A stretch of DNA of 64,000 nucleotides from Gossypium raimondii (lineage: Eukaryota > Streptophyta > Magnoliopsida > Malvales > Malvaceae). Made by a program: the position numbers and the translations under genes. A model generated the notes under the pieces. That model was given only the letters and a program-made list of their open reading frames with translations, made no database searches and was not told where the DNA came from. Positions 11,800 through 22,499 of this stretch are shown here, piece by piece (the stretch's first letter is position 1; every line of letters begins with the position of its first letter). The stretch is from NCBI RefSeq assembly GCF_025698545.1, contig NC_068569.1, positions 7,316,001-7,380,000 on the forward strand, in the 5' to 3' direction.

Positions 11800-13116
11800 T
11801 AAACTGAGCTTAAACAAACGGATTTTAGATCATATTTTTATTTAAATACGTTCATAAATAATAAATAACAAAATAAACAATAAATATATATTATTTCTTA
11901 GATATAAAGTAGTCAAATATAAATATTAATAATTATATTATAAATAAAAACATATAAATCAAAATAATTTTATTAATATATATTAATAAAATAATAAACT
12001 AATTTTAAAGTATTTATTAAACAAAATTTAAATGAATTGAACAAATTTTATTTTTATTTATTTATTAAACGAGTCTTTTATGTTAATTTATTTAACTTCA
12101 TAAATAATAAAGGAATAAAAATACAACCATTGTTGATGATATGAGTTATGTAAGAGTAGCAAGACTGTGTTAATTGTAGTTTCTGTTTGTTTCCTACAAA
12201 ACAAAAAATTGAGGTGAAAGGGAAATATCCAAGATGTAAGTAAGGTAAACAAAGATTTTTGAGTAAATAAAAAAAGTTAGAGAGCCAAATCTTCGAATCA
12301 AGAAAAAGACCCAAAAAAGAAGATGTAAATATCAACCAATTAGATGTTTCCACGTTAACTTCATACACGTGGCAGCAACCAGAGACGTACCTAAGCATAT
12401 ACAACCTCCAAGAGACAACTCACGTAAAAAAGAAAAAAGACAAAACATATTTCTGTCTTGAAAACGCAAACGCAAAGAATCCGCCATTAATTATACAAAG
12501 AATTATAATTATAGTAATCTCCCTTAATTACGCCCCTTAAACACACTTAAGTTTACTTACCTAAGCAGAGTAATTATTGATTAACCTTTTCCTAACCACT
12601 GAAATCTCTAATCTCAAAAAATCAAGAAGCCCCTGCCCTTAATTCGAGTTTCTTTAAGGTAATTAAGATCGAAAATTAAATGATTAAAATCTGGGAGTTT
12701 AGTTCTGTTTGGTGTGCGACTGTGATATGTGTTTTTATGATTGTTTTCGAGTATCTATCATTAAAACCTTTCGCTTTTCGTAATCTTGAAGGCTTTCCAA
12801 TCGCACAATTTATTTGTTTAGTTCTTCTTTTTTTGAAAATTTATTTGGTGGATGAAGTTTCGAATCATAGAACCATTCTTTAGGCTATAAATAAGGCTGT
12901 TTTTGTGTATGTAAGAGATCAATCTCACTTCAGTAGCTCTGTTTGATTATTGCCTCGAATTCTTAATCAGGTCTTCTATTTCAAATCTCTTATCGTTTTT
13001 TCCCCTTCAAATCCATGAAAAAAAAATTATATCTTCCAATTGCTTTTTGTCTCTTTTTTCCTTAATTAGATGCTCTTGTTTGGTAGGTTATTGAATTAAA
13101 ACGCGAGATCTGAGCA
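11800..13116. promoter_or_regulatory. Spacer and UXS upstream region
   Basis: Very AT-rich to about 12080, then moderately AT-rich. An ACACGTGGCA motif (G-box/ABRE core) is near 12365-12374. A likely 5' untranslated exon ends near 12970 (AATCAG before GTCTTC), with an intron before the ATG; this is inferred from splice-like sequence only. No other gene is seen. Confidence 0.4.
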
Positions 13117-16100
13117 ATGGCGACAGATTCATCAAATGGGGAACAAAAGACAACCTCAAAGCCACCACCTTTGCCATCTCCATTGCGCTTTTCTAAGTTT
13201 TATCAGGTGGTTTTTTTTTTGTTGTTGTTGTTGTCGTTTTATTTAATACTAAAATGTCGGCATTCATTGACATGTTATGCATCTTTCTCTTTCTTTTTGC
13301 TAATTGATAGCGAGTGATTGTGATGTTTTCCGCATCTGGGTAGTTTCTTTCATTGTGAATTATATAACCTGTGAAAAAAAAACCATTAGATTTGAACTTG
13401 GCCTTTGGTTATTGGTTATTGGCTTATGGCTTAGGAAGATGGTTTGTTTAGAGTAATGTGAAGTATGGCAAACAATGTATGGTCCCGCTGATACAGCGAT
13501 CAAATACGGATGTGAATACCCGGTGACATTACTCTTTGGTCATGGATAATTCTGTATTTGGACTCACTAATCTGTTTAATTGTGTGTTAACATTCTTATT
13601 TAGTAGTGAATCTGTTCAGTGATTGGTTAATCTTGTAAAGGTTCAAAGTAAAATGTTAGAGAAACATGCTTGCCAGCCATGTCTGATGAATGATCTCTCT
13701 TGCTCCTTGATTGCTAGATGTGTAATTTTCTGTCTTTTCCTAATAAAAGCCATAATTGAGATAAATATAAGAATAATTATTCTTTGAAACCAATGCAATC
13801 TTTCGAAATCAATCTTAAAATAGTTTCTAGATGAATTCCACAATATTGATATTGTCCCTCCTGAGCAGGTAGCTCCAGGATTCTAGATCCTTTATTATTG
13901 TTAAATTTTCAGCTTAGATTTGTGAATAACGTGCAATATCTTGTTTATTTAATTGCGTTCACAATCTTTATTTCGTTCAATTTGCCAGTTTACCGCTGAT
14001 TGTTCGATCTAAAAAAGCTACCCTACTTATTACATAAAAGATTTTGGTGTTCGGTTTGGTTAGAGTTTGCTTTTTTCTTCTTTTACATTCAGTTTATTTT
14101 TCACTGCTTATGACAGTCCAACATGAGGATCCTGGTTACTGGAGGAGCTGGTTTTATTGGTTCTCACTTAGTTGACAAATTGATGGAAAATGAGAAAAAT
14201 GAGGTTGGTAGATTTTGTACTCACATCAAGCTCATTTTCCCTGTTAGTTGATATGAATATTTAACCCATGTACTAAGATTTGTATGTTCTGTATTCAGGT
14301 GATTGTTGCTGATAACTACTTCACCGGATCCAAGGACAATCTTAGAAAGTGGATTGGCCATCCTAGATTTGAGCTTATTCGTCACGGTAACTTATGGTTT
14401 CTAACCACTTGCTCTTAGAATTGGACTGAACTGAATGGGTTTAACTGATGATTTTTGCGATCATGACTGACTATACTTGGAAAAGAAATTTTGAGAATGT
14501 CACTAATATGAACTTTTTCAAATCATGATTTCACTTCTAATCTAATGCAATGAATGACAACACGAGATTGTCCATTGGCAGATATAAAATATATTCTGGT
14601 TATTTAATCTGACTTTTCTACTTTGCAGATGTTACTCAGCCGTTGTTGGTTGAGGTTGATCAGATTTACCACCTTGCCTGTCCTGCTTCTCCAATTTTCT
14701 ACAAATACAATCCTGTGAAGGTCGGTGTTGGGGTTTTTGCATCGGTTTTTTTGAAATATTTGTGAATGTGTCTTTAATTTTACCATATATTTCCGCAGAC
14801 AATAAAGACGAATGTCATTGGCACACTAAACATGCTGGGACTTGCCAAGCGAGTCGGAGCAAGGTTAGGGAATGTGGTTCTTTATCAATTTATTTAGTGC
14901 CTTTATACACTGACTCTTCTCAACTGGGATTTTGTGGAACAGGATCTTGCTCACGTCAACTTCTGAAGTATACGGAGATCCCCTTATCCATCCACAACCC
15001 GAGACATACTGGGGTAATGTTAATCCAATCGGTAAGTTTCCTCAATTGACTGATCTTATCAGAACCCTTTTGATTGAAACATTTGTAATTATGAAAGAAT
15101 ATTTTCACTTGAAGATACATTCTTGCCATTAATATATTTAATTTATTTTCAAACCTGTTTACCGTTAAAAATGAATTTGCTGTTATGTTGAATTGGACTT
15201 GGGAGATGCAGTGCTCAGAAAAGTAAGCTTGGCAGAATGTTTAATTCTATGACAACATTACTTTGGCACTAAATGCTTCGTTTGCGTTGTAGGGGTTCGG
15301 AGCTGCTATGATGAAGGAAAGCGTGTGGCTGAGACACTAATGTTTGATTATCACAGACAGCATGGAATAGGTAAAAATTTTCTCGGTTTGCTTGTACGAT
15401 GTTATCCTATAATCATTTATTCATGATATTGTCCTTTTGTTGTTTGCCATAGAGATACGGATTGCTAGAATCTTCAATACGTATGGCCCACGCATGAACA
15501 TCGATGATGGACGTGTTGTCAGCAATTTCATAGCTCAAGCACTTCGGTAAAAAAAATTGTTTCTTATTTTTTCATCGAACTAGTATTTTCTTTTATTTGA
15601 CATCTCTTTTGCCTTTTGTAGCGGTGAACCACTGACGGTTCAAAAACCTGGAACACAAACTCGCAGTTTCTGTTATGTCTCCGACATGGTATGCTACAGA
15701 TGTTAAACTCTTTACTATCCTTTATTCCGTCGGATATGCCTCTATTAAAATAGATAAAAGTATAAAGTATAAAGTTTGTTAAAAACTTATAGGTTGATGG
15801 TCTTATTCGTCTCATGGAGGGGGAGCACACTGGTCCAATCAATATTGGAAACCCAGGTGAATTTACCATGGTCGAGCTTGCTGAGACTGTTAAGGAGGTG
15901 AGTTCAATATTTCTTCTCCTCTTGTTTTCTTATCCCATATAAACCACTTTAGATGGACGAAGAAAGCTCAATTTAATGTTGATGCGACCATCTTTAAGTT
16001 GGACATATCAGCCTCTTCCAGATGATGTTCTTGATCATCATAAAATCGCTAATTTTTTTGTCTCCTGATTCATGTTGTACGTACGTTGCAGCTTATTAAA

Positions 16101-16274
16101 CCCGATGTGGAGATAAACATGGTGGAGAACACTCCGGATGATCCACGGCAGAGAAAACCCGACATCACAAAGGCCAAAGAATTGCTAGGTTGGGAGCCGA
16201 AAGTCAAGTTGCGGGATGGTCTTCCGCTCATGGAGGAAGATTTCCGATTGAGGCTTGGAATCTCTAAAGAGTGA
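13117..16274 (+). CDS. UXS: UDP-glucuronate decarboxylase (UDP-xylose synthase), cytosolic type
   Basis: Eleven coding exons: 13117-13206, 14117-14203, 14299-14386, 14629-14720, 14799-14863, 14943-15031, 15293-15370, 15453-15546, 15622-15688, 15793-15897 and 16092-16274. Phases close to 345 residues. The enzyme turns UDP-glucuronate into UDP-xylose with bound NAD, supplying xylan, xyloglucan and glycoproteins. It is an extended SDR: the NAD loop [13 protein letters not shown] is at about 38-50, the Ser/Thr of [10 protein letters not shown] at 145-154, and the catalytic Tyr176 and Lys180 in [18 protein letters not shown] and the C-terminal [14 protein letters not shown] are diagnostic of UXS. 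The N-terminus is short and has no membrane anchor, which places it with the cytosolic group (Arabidopsis UXS3/5/6, about 340 residues) and not with the Golgi type II forms. Exon 9 and the start of exon 10 recur as a relic near 20238-20425. Confidence 0.96.
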
Positions 16275-18065
16275 TCAAACCTATTAGTGGATTATACTAA
16301 TAGAGATGAGATTCACTTCTTGCGGGGAACAATACATCCAGCCTTCGGTCTTTGTTCTCCAATGCCTCCTATTGGTCTTTACTATATCAAAGGAAAAAAA
16401 AAAACCATAGCCATTGAGAGTAGGAATTTTGTGCAACTATTTTAATTTTCGGTCCTTAAAGTGGACATTGATGATGGTCTTGATGCCATGAATTTTGTTT
16501 GCTACTGCTATCAATAAAAAAAAATGGTGATTATCTATTAAACTTTCTTCGACTTATTTGTGTACTGGCAAGTCCTTTTCAACAATAAGCTCATATTTGT
16601 ATTTAGTTGAGAACCATTTCATTTCAATTCTACATTTTAGAGGTAAACTAATACTTTCAGATCATAGTTGGGATTCTTCTCTTTTCTTGTTCGTTTGGCT
16701 GTTATGGGGTGAAGGTTTTGGGTGAGCTTGAGTCCACACCGACCCTCTCTCTTGAACGGACTGTGGGAAAAAGATAATTTTGAAAAGCCACCGGAGATCC
16801 AGTTGCTACCTGGACCTCTACCCCTCAAGCTGAAAATGGGAGCCTAAGTAAAACCGATTCCAGGTGCAATCCAAAGGAAGTTTTAATATCATAAAAATAA
16901 TTTATAAAATAGGAAATAGGGCGAAATGATGCACTTTAACAACTTGATAGACAAGCTCTGCATCCTAAACCATCACAAGTTCATAACTAATAACTGGTGA
17001 ATACCGGCTAGAATTGTCATGTTTATTAGTCTAAAAATGACAACCCAATATCAAATTATACCAGACCTGAATACCAACTGTGAAGGCGCATTACCGAAGG
17101 CCTAAATACCTCAAATGACTTTAATGAAATTCTCCAGTTTTCATCGAAGGGGTAAGATAAGAAAAAAAGAACAAGGAAACTGTAAAGGCGCTTTAAATTG
17201 TTCAAGGGCAAATTCATGAGAAGACAACTAGACCACAAGAATCATAATTCACAACTCGAGAACTCAGAACTGATGATTTCTTATTGTTATTTGTATAGTT
17301 CATTGAAATTAAAAAGAAAAGAATGAAAACAAACAAAAGCCTCAAACCAGATGAGCATTTGAAATCAGTTGATCACCTGCATGCCAGAGGACACAAATAG
17401 AACTGTCATCCATCAGCAGAACTTTTGATGTTAATGACTCTTTTGGTTATCTAGTGTACTGATACAAGGATAAGCTTAGTTACATAAGTATTACAATAGT
17501 TTGTCATAACATAAGGATTACTTATAAATTTGAACATGAAATTAGAAGGAAGAGTAAAACTCTTTAAAAATAATTTCCCTCCCCTTCACTCAAAATAAAT
17601 CATGTGAGTGGCTAAAAGTTAACTGTGTTGAAAAAATAATACCCCTACGGAGCATAAAAACACTCATGACCTGCTAAGACATTATTTGCAAACATCTATC
17701 ATTCCAAGGAATATACGTAAAACAGATTATGTATATTTGCCCCTGGCGTCAATGCTACTATAATCCTTGAGAAACACCATTCTATTCAAAGATGGGTTTC
17801 TTAAAAGACCCTTTTTCATATGAATAGTTGAAAGGCTACTATAGTCCTGACGTCAATAACATAGATGTCGAATGTAATTTACTAAGATGATTAAAAGTCG
17901 AACATGAACTCCTTGCTTCTTCGGTGTTGAAGCTATATTCTCTTGGAGAGACGGCAGGAAATATGAAGAATAGTGCAATTAGCAAAATTATGTCAATTTG
18001 AACACGACACTCAGATCTCAGTCGCAAACCAAAACAAAAATAAGAACTCGCAATCTAGGGTTTCT
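16275..18065. other. UXS 3' region and spacer, duplicated downstream
   Basis: It holds the UXS 3' untranslated region and intergenic DNA. Segments about 16940-17440 and 17640-18060 align by eye with about 20430-20870 and 21180-21356, as part of the tandem segmental duplication described separately. No further gene is recognised. Confidence 0.6.
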
Positions 18066-18352
18066 TTACCTCTTGTGCTTCTGAGCGAAAGGCGAGTTCT
18101 TGCCATCTTCCTCTGCAACCAAAGGGAAGCGTTTATTAAAAAAGAAAAAAGAGAGTACCAGTATCCTTACAGGTTTGCAAGAACGTATAAAATAACGTAT
18201 AGTAGAGATGGAAAGGAAAGGAAGTTACCAGTGAGACCCAGGGAGAACTTGGTGATGATGGTTCCAGTTACAGCGAAACCAACAAGGAAGGGCCAGGTCC
18301 GGTTGAACTCTCTCTTGAAGAAAACCGGCCATGGATCAAACCACCTCTTCAT
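18066..18352 (-). CDS. Mitochondrial ATP synthase 6-kDa subunit, copy 1
   Basis: Two minus-strand exons (18229-18352 and 18066-18112), split by a 116-bp intron, give 56 residues: MKRWFDPWPVFFKREFNR, then TWPFLVGFAVTGTIITKFS, then the tail EEDGKNSPFAQKHKR. This matches the plant-specific 6-kDa (small) subunit of mitochondrial F1Fo ATP synthase, about 55 residues in Arabidopsis. It has one membrane segment (about 20-36) and a basic tail and sits in the inner-membrane Fo part. The length is normal. A near-identical second copy lies 3.3 kb downstream in the same orientation. Homology between the copies also covers the intron and about 200 bp upstream of the ATG, so both seem to have inherited promoters. 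Confidence 0.92.
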
Positions 18353-18975
18353 CTTCCTTTCCCTTTCTCTTCTTCTGATTCTTACTGTACCCCTATTTTC
18401 TCTTTGCTTTGGTGGTGGCTGCAAATGAGGAGATCGGATTTCCTATCAATGGCTTTATGGTTTCATCGTGGCCGTTGGAAGATCCGAGATGCGGTCGGCT
18501 TTAGGAGTGAGTATCTTATGGGCTTGATCACACTGGATACTGTTTGTAAGCCCAACTACAATTTTTTATATATTATAACGTTACATTAATACTTACACAT
18601 TTTATTATTTGGATTTGAATTTATAATATTTTTTGCCTCATGGCAAGATATCACAAATTTTTTATGTAAAATTAACTTGATACGAGGATAGATGTTACTG
18701 TTGATTCCTTTTTCAACTTTACAATAAAGATTAGAACTTTGACACGTGTTCCTTTTAATTAATATAAATTATATAAAATTTTATGCAAATGAGTAAAGCT
18801 ATTTAGTTATACACTAATTCTCTTTTATATAAATTATATGATTGAAAATTAAAAGTTTCCGCAGCCCAAACTGACTTTACAATTTCTTTTAAGAATTAAG
18901 AAAAGTAACGATGAAATTATAAGTGACGGGGGAAATTTTTAAGGTACCATTAATTTACTTATTCCATTGATGTAG
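18353..18975. other. Upstream region of 6-kDa gene copy 1 and spacer
   Basis: The first 200 bp match the region upstream of copy 2 (including GAGGAGATCGGATTTC, GTGGCCGTTGGA and TATGGGCTTG), which suggests a shared promoter. TATGGGCTTG carries the TGGGCY element common in promoters of translation and mitochondrial genes. From about 18560 to 18975 the DNA is AT-rich with no recognised feature. Confidence 0.5.
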
Positions 18976-19215
18976 TAGGAGATTTACACCAAATTCAAGC
19001 TGGATCAACAATGCGTATTGCGGCGAGTGACGGTAGCTTGGAGCGATGGCAGGGCTGAAGTTGGATGGTATGATTGCAAACAACACCAAAAGTTCAGTCA
19101 TAGCAAGCTTCTGCTTAGGGCACACTCGAACCCCTAAATTGAAAGGAATGTAGGTTTAATTATTTTTGCATGCTTTTGAAATACTATTGGCAAATCTTTC
19201 GAGATTGAACTTCTC
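18976..19215 (-). pseudogene. Cytochrome P450 3'-exon fragment (decayed copy)
   Basis: About 240 bp align by eye with the last exon of the complete P450 gene (24896-25135): the C-terminal GVN.., the region before it, and the heme-loop stretch, where the matching codons are degraded. Upstream exons are missing. It belongs to unit A of the tandem duplication, downstream of 6-kDa copy 1, as the complete gene is in unit B. The differences are scattered, so it has been without constraint for some time. Confidence 0.8.
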
Positions 19216-20237
19216 TCTGTGTCCGATACCCTACACTGAAAGGAATGTAGTTGTTTCAACTGCACCAACAATATTAATTATTTAGACTAATTTTATAAAA
19301 TTAAATAAAATTTATAATATTAAATATTTTTTTATTAAAAAAAAACCCCACATATCATGCCTACCGCTGAAACATGGCACACACTCACCGTCCCTTTTTT
19401 TTTTTATAATAATGGTTAATTTTTATTTTAGTCCCTCTAATTTGCTTAAATTAAAAATTTAATCCTTATACTTTAATTTCTAACATAATTTGTTCTCTAT
19501 ACTGTTATAATGTTATTAATTAGATCAAATAGTTAACATCGTTAATTTTTCACTTAAATATTATGCATGAAGGGATTAAATCCAAAAAGTAGAGAGATTA
19601 AATTTTTAAAAATAAAAGTAAGACTAAATCCCAAATGGACAAAATGTATAAACACTTAAGAGTCATGATTGTTTAAATAGGGTCGTATTGACCAAGTATT
19701 AATTCAGAGATATGCATCAAAACAATTGACTCGCAACTCGATACGAACCAGATTAAAAAACAATTAAACCGATTTTTTACTTTTTTTTTGTAATTTGTTA
19801 ATGATTTTTTAATCAAACCAATAATCTGATCGATTTGACAAGTGATCCGGTTATAAAAATTTTGCTTAGAGTATATTTTAATATTATTATTTTTTACTCT
19901 ATATACTTCGTTAATACAAATATCATATTCACGTTTTTATTATAGTTTCTTAAGAGTATAACAAGACTGGGCAAGACTTTATTTTAATTCGGTTTTACTT
20001 GTAATACATAAATAATTGCCATTGTCCTATCTTTCTATCAAGCACATGGATAAAAATTACTTTTTATTGGTCTACATTTCTCCTCTAATTTTTTATATTT
20101 CCAAATTTCTTTCTACCTTATCAAACATGCCTTAATGTGCTGTGGTATTGATAGCATATTATCTGCTCTTTGTTATTGTTCTTGCATTTTGTTGCCAACA
20201 AGACAACCGTTCACTTATCCACCATTGCATTTTGTTT
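19216..20237. repeat. AT-rich spacer with MITE-like inverted repeat
   Basis: About 19420-19650 carries the TTTAGTCC/TTAATCC...AAAGTAGAGAGATTAAATTTTT pattern of short nonautonomous elements. Its left part (AGTCCCTCTAATTTGC... AATCCTTATACTTT) is roughly inverted in its right part (AAAAAGTAGAGAG..AAGACTAAATCCC). The family looks the same as 28770-29140. The rest shows nothing I recognise. Confidence 0.5.
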
Positions 20238-20425
20238 AGCGGTGAACCACTGACAGTTGGGGGTTTGGGGCACAAACTCGCAGTTGCTGTTATGTCTCGG
20301 ACATGGTATGTTCCAAATGTAAAACTCTAGCATCTATGAGTCCATAGGATGTCTCTGTTGGAATAAATTAAAAGTATAAAACTTGAAAAAATGTATAGGT
20401 CGACGGCCTCATAAAACTAGGAACA
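20238..20425 (+). pseudogene. UXS fragment (exon 9, intron, start of exon 10)
   Basis: The segment GCGGTGAACCACTGAC... to GACATGGTATG copies UXS exon 9 (15622-15688) with several substitutions, followed by a shortened, diverged copy of intron 9 and then GGTCGACGGCCTCAT, the first codons of exon 10 (15793 onward). It breaks off within exon 10 and continues into DNA matching the UXS downstream spacer near 16950. No promoter or other UXS exon is present, so this is a duplication relic. Confidence 0.85.
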
Positions 20426-20429
20426 AAGA

Positions 20430-21356
20430 TACGCAAGCTCTGCATCCTCATCCATCACAAGTTCATGACTAATAAATTGGCAAACAGTGGCATAAATTTT
20501 CATGTTTATTATTATTCTCAAAATGATCATCCAATATCAAAGGATACCAGGCCTGAAGACTAACCGTAAAGGTGTTTTAACATTATTCAAAGGCAAAAAA
20601 ACCTTAATGGCGATACAAGAATAGCAATTCATAACTAGAGTAGAATACTCACAACTGATGATGTACCATGTTATTTTTGCAGTTAATTGAAAAACGAAAA
20701 GAATGGAAACAACTAAAAGTCTCAAACCAGATGAGCATTTGAATTCAATTGGGATCACCTGCATGCCAAGCGAAACAAATAGAAATGTCATCCATCAGCA
20801 GTACTATTCAAATTATAAGAGCTTATCACCTGCTGAGACAATATTTACAAACATATATCATGCTGAAACGAGTTAATTTCATGTTTGGCCCTTAAACTAT
20901 AACCTAATATGCAATTTGGTATTTATACCAAAAAAATGTGTGAATGTGTAGTATGTAACTTCAACCTAACAGGCTAACACGTTGTGCACAGTGTTAGACC
21001 TTTGGGGTCGAATGTATCACGGTAAAATAGAACGGCTACAATTACAGAGTTACACATTATATTTAGTGCAGATACCTCATTGCCCATTCGATTGATTGAA
21101 GTTCAGAGCCAAATTTTTTTTATATATTTGACCAATAGAGCATTCTCAAACAGCAAACAAGATAATCTTTCTTGAAACATTACTCTCTTAGAGAAATGAC
21201 GGCAAATATGAAAAAAATTGTAGTTAACAAAATTATGTCAGTTTAAACATGACTCTCTGTTCTCTTTCAAGGAAGCAAAGAATAATTTAACCCTTCGTTT
21301 AATCAAATTTAAAGAAAATAAAACTGAAAAGTAGGAAATCGCGATCTAGGGTTTCT
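20430..21356. other. Duplicated spacer (unit B)
   Basis: Long stretches match 16940-17440 and 17640-18060 (for example CAAGCTCTGCATCCT, TCAAACCAGATGAGCATTTG and ACCTGCATGCCA are shared). A unique insertion at about 20870-21170 contains the TTTGGCCCTTAAACTATAACC type of sequence seen in short plant elements. No gene is recognised. Confidence 0.6.
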
Positions 21357-21639
21357 TTACCTCTTGTGCTTCTGAGCGAAAGGCGAGTTCTTGGCATCTT
21401 CCTCTGCAACCAAAGGGAAGCGTTTATTAAAAAAGACGACCAGTATGATTATAGGAATATAAGGGCGTATAAAATAACGTATGGTAGAGATGGAAAGGAA
21501 AGGAAGGGAAGTTACCAGTGAGACCGAGTGAGAACTTGGTGATGATGGTTCCAGTTACAGCGAAACCAACAAGGAAGGGCCAGGTCCGGTTGAACTCTCT
21601 CTTGAAGAAAACCGGCCATGGATCGAACCACCTCTTCAT
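21357..21639 (-). CDS. Mitochondrial ATP synthase 6-kDa subunit, copy 2
   Basis: Exons 21516-21639 and 21357-21403 (112-bp intron) give 56 residues. They are identical to copy 1 except for one change in the tail, EEDAKNSP in place of EEDGKNSP. The reading frame, splice sites, stop and about 200 bp of upstream DNA are conserved, so it looks functional. The family and role are as for copy 1: a single-span Fo-associated subunit of the mitochondrial ATP synthase. Arabidopsis also has more than one such gene, so two copies are not abnormal, but here they sit in tandem in a recent-looking segmental duplication. Conservation of the coding part against drifting flanks suggests selection on both. Confidence 0.9.
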
Positions 21640-22391
21640 CGTCCTTTTCCTGTTCTCTTCTTCTAATTCCAACTATCCCTCCTACTCTCTTTGCTTTAGT
21701 GGTCTCTAAAAGTGTAAATGAGGAGATCGGATTTCTTAGACCATGATTTGTAGGTTTTACCGTGGCCGTTGGATGATCGGTCAGGCCTAGAGATGGGATG
21801 GGTTGGTAGTGGATATTTTATGGGCTTGGTCACACTGAGTTGAGTTCCTCAATGCTCTCCAAAATTTTCTACGTATAATTTAATGTCCTTTTTTGACGTA
21901 ATAATTTAATTTCTAAATCATCGTCTAAATATTTTATACATTTTTAAAAAAATATCTATCTATTTATCATATTTAAATAAAATAAATAAAATTTAAAAAT
22001 TAAACACATGTTTAATAATATTAAAATATATATTTGGTATCACTCCACCTATTTCATTATAAAATATTTTCTTTCACTTACATAATAAATGTGAGAATAT
22101 TTAATTATCATGAAAATTTTCGATGATAAATTATAATAGTAAATAGCAACTAAAAATTAAAATGTGTAATTGAGCTTCAATTAAGTTGCTTATATAAATG
22201 ACAGATTTGCATTAACATTTAAAATTATACTAATATAACTTTGAAAGATTAATAATGAAATTTTTAACTTTGATAATTATTTAAATAAATTTAACTCTTC
22301 TTATTCATTATTAAATAACAAATAAACCATTTTAACTAACATCTTTTATATACAAAATTCAAATTCTTATTTAAATTAACAAAGTAATACC

Positions 22392-22438
<47 letters not shown>

Positions 22439-22499
22439 TTTTATTCGCTCGAAAGTTACTCAATGATATGATTATAAGATCGATAAGATAAAGTACTTA
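21640..22499. repeat. AT-rich spacer with (TAA)n microsatellite
   Basis: The first 200 bp are the upstream region shared with copy 1. Then comes very AT-rich DNA and about 15 TAA units near 22392-22438, immediately outside the long-inverted-repeat element. No gene is recognised. Confidence 0.6.
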
